A stretch of DNA of 36,263 nucleotides from Pseudomonas sp. AFG_SD02_1510_Pfu_092. Its GTDB lineage: Bacteria > Pseudomonadota > Gammaproteobacteria > Pseudomonadales > Pseudomonadaceae. How positions within the stretch are numbered: the first letter of the stretch is position 1; each line of letters opens with the position of its first letter. Under the pieces are notes generated by a model, which searched no databases, was not told the origin of the DNA, and was given only the letters and a program-made list of their open reading frames with translations. A program made the position numbers and the translations under genes. Of the stretch, positions 31,750 to 36,263 are shown piece by piece. Where the stretch lies: assembly GCF_003331055.1 (NCBI RefSeq), contig NZ_PUQD01000055.1, positions 1-36,263 on the forward strand, written 5' to 3'.

Positions 31750-33162
31750 ATGGCCACCCCAAGCACCGCATTCGCCATCACCCACGACCCGCTGGTGGAA
31801 GCCGACAAGGCCCACTACCTGCACGGCTACCACGTGTTCGACGAGCACCGCGTGCACGGTGCGCTGAACATCGTTGCCGGCGAGGGCGCCTATATCCGCG
31901 ACAGCCACGGCAACCGCTTCCTCGATGCCGTCGGCGGCATGTGGTGCACCAACATCGGCCTGGGCCGCGAGGAAATGGCCCTCGCCATCGCCGACCAGGT
32001 ACGCCAGCTGGCCTATTCCAACCCGTTTTCCGACATGGCCAACGATGTGGCCATCCAGTTGTGCCAGAAGCTCGCCCAACTAGCGCCTGGCGACCTTGAC
32101 CATGTGTTCCTCACCACCGGCGGCTCGACGGCGGTGGACACGGCCTACCGGCTGATCCAGTACTACCAGAACTGCCGCGGCAAGCCGCACAAGAAGCACA
32201 TCATCGCCCGCTGCAACGCCTACCACGGCTCTACCACGCTGACTATGTCGCTCGGCAACAAGGCCGCCGACCGGGTGGCGGAGTTCGACTATGCCCATGA
32301 GCTGATCCACCACCTGTCCAACCCCAACCCGTACCGCGCCCCGGACGACATGGACGAGGCCGAGTTCCTCGACTTCCTGGTGGCCGAGTTCGAGGACAAG
32401 ATCCTCTCGCTGGGGGCCGACAACGTGGCGGCGTTCTTTGCCGAGCCGATCATGGGTTCGGGCGGCGTGATCATTCCGCCCGAGGGCTACTTCCAGCGCA
32501 TGTGGCAGCTGTGCCAGACCTACGACATCCTGTTCGTTGCCGACGAAGTAGTGACTTCGTTCGGCCGCCTGGGCACCTTCTTCGCCAGCGAGGAGCTGTT
32601 TGGCGTCACCCCGGACATCATCACCACCGCCAAGGGCCTGACCTCGGCTTACCTGCCCCTGGGCGCGTGCATCTTCTCTGCGCGCATCTGGCAGGTGATC
32701 GCCGAGCCGGGCAAGGGGCGCTGCTTCACCCATGGCTTCACCTACAGCGGCCACCCGGTGTGCTGCACGGCGGCGCTGAAGAACATCGAGATCATCGAGC
32801 GCGAGCGTTTGCTCGACCACGTCAAGGATGTGGGGGGCTACCTGGAGCAGCGCCTGCAGAGCCTGCGCGAGTTGCCGCTGGTGGGTGATGTGCGCTGCAT
32901 GAAGCTGATGGCCTGCGTCGAGTTCGTCGCCGACAAGGCCAGCAAGGCGCTGTTTGCCGACGAGGTGAACATCGGCGAGCGCATCCACGGCAAGGCCCAG
33001 GCGCGCGGGCTGCTGGTGCGGCCGATCATGCACCTGAACGTGATGTCGCCGCCGTTGATCATCACCCATGCACAGGTGGACGAGGTGGTCGAAACCCTGC
33101 GCCAGTGCATCATCGAAACCGCGCGCGAGCTGACCGCGCTCGGCCTCTACCAGGGCCGATGA
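31750..33162 (+). CDS. Class III aminotransferase (SpuC/omega-transaminase-like)
   Basis: PLP-dependent class III aminotransferase, 470 aa. PLP Lys295 in TTAKGLTSAYLPLG; LFVADEVVTSFGRLG carries the PLP-contacting Asp; LTTGGSTAVDTAYRL and CNAYHGST are the cofactor phosphate/ring segments. N-terminal HYLHGYHVF resembles polyamine or pyruvate-dependent transaminases such as SpuC. It probably removes the terminal amine of putrescine or a related diamine, using pyruvate. Follows the binding-protein gene by 34 bp. Exact amine donor not decidable here. Confidence 0.9.
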   Translation: MATPSTAFAITHDPLVEADKAHYLHGYHVFDEHRVHGALNIVAGEGAYIRDSHGNRFLDAVGGMWCTNIGLGREEMALAIADQVRQLAYSNPFSDMANDVAIQLCQKLAQLAPGDLDHVFLTTGGSTAVDTAYRLIQYYQNCRGKPHKKHIIARCNAYHGSTTLTMSLGNKAADRVAEFDYAHELIHHLSNPNPYRAPDDMDEAEFLDFLVAEFEDKILSLGADNVAAFFAEPIMGSGGVIIPPEGYFQRMWQLCQTYDILFVADEVVTSFGRLGTFFASEELFGVTPDIITTAKGLTSAYLPLGACIFSARIWQVIAEPGKGRCFTHGFTYSGHPVCCTAALKNIEIIERERLLDHVKDVGGYLEQRLQSLRELPLVGDVRCMKLMACVEFVADKASKALFADEVNIGERIHGKAQARGLLVRPIMHLNVMSPPLIITHAQVDEVVETLRQCIIETARELTALGLYQGR

Positions 33163-33190
33163 ACCTGGCGCCAGGGGCTGTGCGCGGGCG

Positions 33191-33216
33191 TGCCTGGCAG
33201 GCTAGACTGCCGGGCA
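33191..33216 (+). promoter_or_regulatory. Inverted repeat at the LuxR-gene start
   Basis: TGCCTGGCAG-GCTAGA-CTGCCGGGCA, 9 of 10 bp complementary, ending on the A of ATG 33216. It could be a translational hairpin or a protein-binding site. If translation began at 33159 instead, it would be coding sequence. Confidence 0.35.
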
Positions 33217-34043
33217 TGACCCAGGCCTCTCCCGACACCCCGCTGACCCTCACCCTGGGCGCGCTGCAGCAATGGCACGCGGCGCTGCAGCGCGCGCTGG
33301 CGCACAGCGAGACCTCTGAAGCGCTGGGCTACCTGGCCAGCGCCATCGGCCAGCTGGTGCACGTGGAATCGATGATGATCAGCCTCGAGTGCCAGGGGCG
33401 GGCGCCGCAGTTGCTCTACCAGCAAGGCATTCCGGCGCTGCACCGCGCTGCGGTACTGGAGCGCTACTTCAGCGCCGGTTACCTGCTCGACCCGTTCTGC
33501 CTGGCCGTGCAAAGCGGCCTGGCCGAGGGCTTCTACCACCTGCAGGAGATTGCCCCGGACAATTTCTTCGACAGCGACTACTACAAGGCCTACTACCTGG
33601 GCACTGGTTGCAGTGAAGACAGCTACTACATCGTCGACCTCAGCGCCGGCCGCAAGCTGTCGCTGAGCCTGTTCCAGGGCTGCAGCGGCACGCGCCTGAG
33701 CGCCGCGCAGGTCGACCTGTTGCGGGCGCTGGAGCCGATGGTGCGCGAAGTGCTGGGGCGCTACGCCCGGCATCGTCTGGAGCCTGGCCCTGCTGCCACT
33801 GAGCGCGGCAACCTGCAGGCAGCGTTCGACAGCTTCGGCTGCAAGCTGCTGACCGAGCGTGAGCGCGAAGTGGCGCACATGATCCTGCGCGGGCATTCGG
33901 TGAAGTCCACAGCGCTGGAGCTGGGCATCTCGCCAGAGACCGTGCGCATGCACCGCAAGAACCTGTACCTGAAGCTGGAAATCAACTCGCAGTCGGAGCT
34001 GTTTGCGCGCTTCATCGACTGGTTGCGCGGCGATCGCTGCTGA
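33216..34043 (+). CDS. LuxR-family transcriptional regulator
   Basis: 275 aa. An N-terminal GAF/autoinducer-like sensor region about 15-185 (YYLGTGCSEDSYYIVDLSAG) is followed by a GerE/LuxR HTH about 205-265 (LTEREREVAHMILRGHS, GISPETVRMHRKNLYLKL). There is no receiver Asp motif, so it is a one-component regulator. An alternative ATG at 33159 overlaps the aminotransferase stop (ATGA) and adds 19 residues; I cannot decide between them. Last gene of the polyamine-like set and its likely regulator. No LuxI is nearby. Confidence 0.85.
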   Translation: MTQASPDTPLTLTLGALQQWHAALQRALAHSETSEALGYLASAIGQLVHVESMMISLECQGRAPQLLYQQGIPALHRAAVLERYFSAGYLLDPFCLAVQSGLAEGFYHLQEIAPDNFFDSDYYKAYYLGTGCSEDSYYIVDLSAGRKLSLSLFQGCSGTRLSAAQVDLLRALEPMVREVLGRYARHRLEPGPAATERGNLQAAFDSFGCKLLTEREREVAHMILRGHSVKSTALELGISPETVRMHRKNLYLKLEINSQSELFARFIDWLRGDRC

Positions 34044-34243
34044 AGCGGGCGACGCAGGCGACCCGGGTGCGCTGAAAAGTGGTCGATCAGCGAACGGAAA
34101 TTGCTCTCGGCCTGGACAAATGGCCGGGGAACTTCCTTATGCTGCGGCATCTCTTCTAGAATCCCGGCTGTAACATCCGCCAGGCGATGCCTGCGCGGCC
34201 TTTCCCGGGCGCCGCAGCCAGCCGCGCCGTCATCGAGAGTGTC
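34044..34243. other. Intergenic region before the DMT transporter
   Basis: 200 bp with a possible weak promoter around 34095-34160 (TGGACA near 34113, TTATGCT near 34138, spacing longer than usual). No REP and no gene seen. Confidence 0.35.
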
Positions 34244-35125
34244 ATGAGTTCCAGCACACCGCTGTCCGGCGTCAACCAACCCCTGCGTGGCATCGCCCTG
34301 GTGGTGGTGGCGACGTTCCTGTTCGCCAGCCACGATGCGCTGTCCAAGTTCCTCGGCGGCCTGTACCCGGTGGTCATGGTGGTGTGGGCGCGGTATGTGG
34401 TGCACACCTTGCTGATGGCCGGCATCTTCCTGCCGAAGGCCGGCCTCAACGTGCTGCGTACCCGCCGCCCGCTGTTGCAGACGCTACGCGCCCTGAGCCT
34501 GCTGAGCACCAGCCTGCTGTTCACCAGTGGTCTGCAATACCTGCCGCTGGCCGAGGCGACCGCGGTCAACTTCCTGGCCCCGGTGCTGGTCACCGCGCTG
34601 TCGGCGCCGCTGCTGAAGGAGCGGGTGAGCGTGGCGCAGTGGCTGGCGGTGGTGCTGGGTTTCATCGGCGTGCTGATCGTGGTGCACCCCGGTGGCGCGA
34701 TGTTCACCCCGGCCATTCTGTTTCCGTTCGGTTCGGCGCTGGGCTTCTGCTTCTATCAGTTGCTCACGCGCATCCTGGCGGCGCATGACAGCCCGACCAC
34801 CAGCAACTTCTATGCGGGGTTGTGCAACACCCTGGCGATGAGCGCGCTGGTGCCGTTGTTCTGGGAAATGCCGCGTTGGGATCATGCCCTGCTGATGCTG
34901 GCGCTGGGCGGCTTCGGCATGACCGCGCACCTGCTGCTGACCCAGGCGTTTCGCCATGCGGCACCGGCATTGCTGGCGCCGTTCAGCTATTGCCAGATCG
35001 TCTTCGCCGGGTTGCTTGGCCTGGTGGTCTACCGCCAGGTGCCGGATACCCTCAGTTTGGTGGGCATTGCGGTGATCTGCCTCAGCGGGCTGGGGGCGGC
35101 GTGGATGCAGCGGGGCAAGCAGTAG
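34244..35125 (+). CDS. EamA/DMT-family transporter
   Basis: 293-aa inner-membrane protein of the drug/metabolite transporter superfamily with about ten TM helices in two EamA repeats: residues ~10-140 (ALVVVATFLFASHDALSKFL ... LAEATAVNFLAPVLVTALSA) and ~150-290 (AILFPFGSALGFCFYQLL ... FSYCQIVFAGLLGLVVY). The family exports metabolites or amino acids; the substrate cannot be read from sequence. ATG 34244 with GAGAG upstream is preferred to 34187. Convergent with the LysR gene, 50 bp apart. Confidence 0.9.
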   Translation: MSSSTPLSGVNQPLRGIALVVVATFLFASHDALSKFLGGLYPVVMVVWARYVVHTLLMAGIFLPKAGLNVLRTRRPLLQTLRALSLLSTSLLFTSGLQYLPLAEATAVNFLAPVLVTALSAPLLKERVSVAQWLAVVLGFIGVLIVVHPGGAMFTPAILFPFGSALGFCFYQLLTRILAAHDSPTTSNFYAGLCNTLAMSALVPLFWEMPRWDHALLMLALGGFGMTAHLLLTQAFRHAAPALLAPFSYCQIVFAGLLGLVVYRQVPDTLSLVGIAVICLSGLGAAWMQRGKQ

Positions 35126-35148
35126 CCCGCCCCGGCGCTGCCCTGAAG

Positions 35149-35176
35149 CACTGCTGCTGAATCACTGCCGCTGAAT
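35149..35176. repeat. 14-bp tandem repeat between convergent genes
   Basis: Unit CACTGCYGCTGAAT twice (35149-35162, 35163-35176), then CACTGCG. The second copy abuts the LysR-gene stop (35176-35178), so the repeat may have shaped the last codons. Confidence 0.6.
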
Positions 35177-36081
35177 CACTGCGTGGCCATGAACTGCAGG
35201 ATGCGTTCGCGCAACCAGCGCTCGGCCGGGTCGTTGTCCTGGGCGCCGCTCCAGACCATCGACAGTTCCGCCTCGGTGATGTCGAACGGTGCCGGGTCGG
35301 CGCGCAGGCTGCCGTCGTCGGCCAGGGCACAGGCGGCGTAGTCCGGCACCGTGGCGATCAGCTCGGTGTTGCGCAGCAGGGCACGCAGGCTGCCGAACTG
35401 CGGCACCGCCAGCACCACCTTGCGGCAGCGGCCGATGCGCGCCAGGTCGAGGTCGATGTTGCCGCTCATGTCGCCGGAGAACGACACCATCACATGCGGC
35501 CGCGCGCAGTACTCGTCGAGGCTCAGCGGGCCCGGGCGGTCATCGGCACGCAGCACCCGTACGCCGATGTCGCGCAGCTTGCGGCGCTTGGCGGTGGCCG
35601 GCAGGTCGGTGGTGTAGCTCACACCGACCGAGATTTCGCCGCTGGCCAGCAGCCCCGGCATCAGCAGGAAGTTGGCCCGGCGCACGACCACGCTGATCGC
35701 CGGCGCCTCTTCGCGCAGGGCCTGCAGCAGCGCCGGGAACAGGCCGAACTCGGCGTCGTCCGACAGGCCCAGGCGGAACACGTTGCAACTGTTGGCCGGG
35801 TCGAACTCGCGGGCACGGCTGATGGCCGAGGAAATCACATCCATGGCCGGCCCCAGCTCGGCGAAGATCTGCATGGCCCGCGGCGTGGGCTCCATGGCTC
35901 GGCCGTTACGGATCAGCAACGGGTCGTCGAACAGCTCGCGCAGGCGGGCGAGGGCGGCGCTGACGGTGGGCTGGGTGATGAACAGTTTTTCGCCGACCCG
36001 GGTCAGGTTGCGTTCGATCATCAGGGCTTCGAACAGCACCAGCAGGTTCATGTCGACACGGCGCAGGTCGTTGCGGTTCAT
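35176..36081 (-). CDS. LysR-family transcriptional regulator
   Basis: 301 aa from ATG 36081 (MNRNDLRRVDMNLLVLFEAL). N-terminal winged HTH about residues 10-68 with LTRVGEKLFITQPTVSAALARLRELF, then a periplasmic-binding-like effector domain with the NodD/SyrM-like pattern (DDAEFGLFPALLQALREEAP). The longer in-frame start at 36186 adds a basic, non-conserved stretch and is rejected. Targets unknown; the convergent DMT gene is not an obvious one, and any divergent partner would lie beyond the window. Confidence 0.9.
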   Translation of the reverse strand: MNRNDLRRVDMNLLVLFEALMIERNLTRVGEKLFITQPTVSAALARLRELFDDPLLIRNGRAMEPTPRAMQIFAELGPAMDVISSAISRAREFDPANSCNVFRLGLSDDAEFGLFPALLQALREEAPAISVVVRRANFLLMPGLLASGEISVGVSYTTDLPATAKRRKLRDIGVRVLRADDRPGPLSLDEYCARPHVMVSFSGDMSGNIDLDLARIGRCRKVVLAVPQFGSLRALLRNTELIATVPDYAACALADDGSLRADPAPFDITEAELSMVWSGAQDNDPAERWLRERILQFMATQ

Positions 36082-36205
36082 GAGGGCTCGGGTTCCGGAA
36101 CAGAGGGGTTGGCGTTGTATTGAAGCATGCGCGCAGGCGGGGCGCCTTGTATGGATGTGCCGGCCAAAAAAACGGGGGGAACACACCCCCCACCAAGAGA
36201 AAGAA

Positions 36206-36224
36206 GGGGGGGGGGGGGGGGGGG
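36206..36224. other. Poly-G tract and low-complexity contig end
   Basis: 19 consecutive G followed by G/C-only low-complexity sequence to the end. It resembles a sequencing or assembly artefact rather than genome sequence; nothing after about 36190 should be interpreted. Confidence 0.7.
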
Positions 36225-36263
36225 CAGCCGCAGGGGCGGGGGCCCCCGGGGCCGAGCAGGCCC

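Overview
The window is high-GC Gram-negative DNA with the gene content, codon use and scattered REP palindromes (TGTGGGAGCGG...CCGCTCCCACA) typical of the Pseudomonas putida group. I assign it to that group by protein resemblance and by gene order recalled from P. aeruginosa PAO1 and P. putida; no search was run. No rRNA, tRNA, CRISPR array, insertion sequence or prophage was seen. The last ~60 bases look like a poor-quality contig end.

Layout. 1-5000: two REP-type elements, a small unknown gene, the glycolate oxidase genes glcD-glcE-glcF (minus strand) and a small secreted DUF2388 protein. 5000-8000: a glycine/histidine-rich exported protein and, convergent to it, a stand-alone second PBP2 (mrdA-like). 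8000-12200: a three-gene operon for a LolCDE/MacB-type ABC transporter and an AttH/CrtC-like lipoprotein. 12200-12670: a repeat cluster with a 166-bp tandem duplication. 12670-14180: a crotonase-family gene divergent from a TetR/BetI-like regulator.

14257-30305 is the core: an arginine transaminase (ATA, aru) locus. A sensory operon (AruR-like response regulator, periplasmic binding protein, AruS-like hybrid kinase; joined by ATGA overlaps) precedes an amino acid permease. A probable long operon follows: PaaG-like crotonase, acyl-CoA dehydrogenase, NDP-forming acyl-CoA synthetase, AruI (2-ketoarginine decarboxylase), periplasmic broad-specificity racemase, AruH (arginine:pyruvate transaminase), aldehyde dehydrogenase and an NAD(P)H:quinone reductase-like flavoprotein. 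The expected flow is D-Arg/L-Arg interconversion in the periplasm, uptake, transamination to 2-ketoarginine, decarboxylation to 4-guanidinobutyraldehyde and oxidation to 4-guanidinobutyrate. The CoA genes could carry an acid product further. A shared direct-repeat motif lies upstream of both the permease and the long operon and is a candidate AruR operator.

30612-34043: a polyamine-type periplasmic binding protein, a class III (SpuC-like) aminotransferase and a LuxR-type regulator, probably one unit for polyamine or related amine use. 34244-36081: an EamA/DMT transporter convergent with a LysR regulator.

The best candidates for something under-described are the dedicated binding-protein sensory operon, the shared operator motif, the short upstream ORF before the permease, and the CoA-ligase/dehydrogenase/crotonase set inside the arginine operon.
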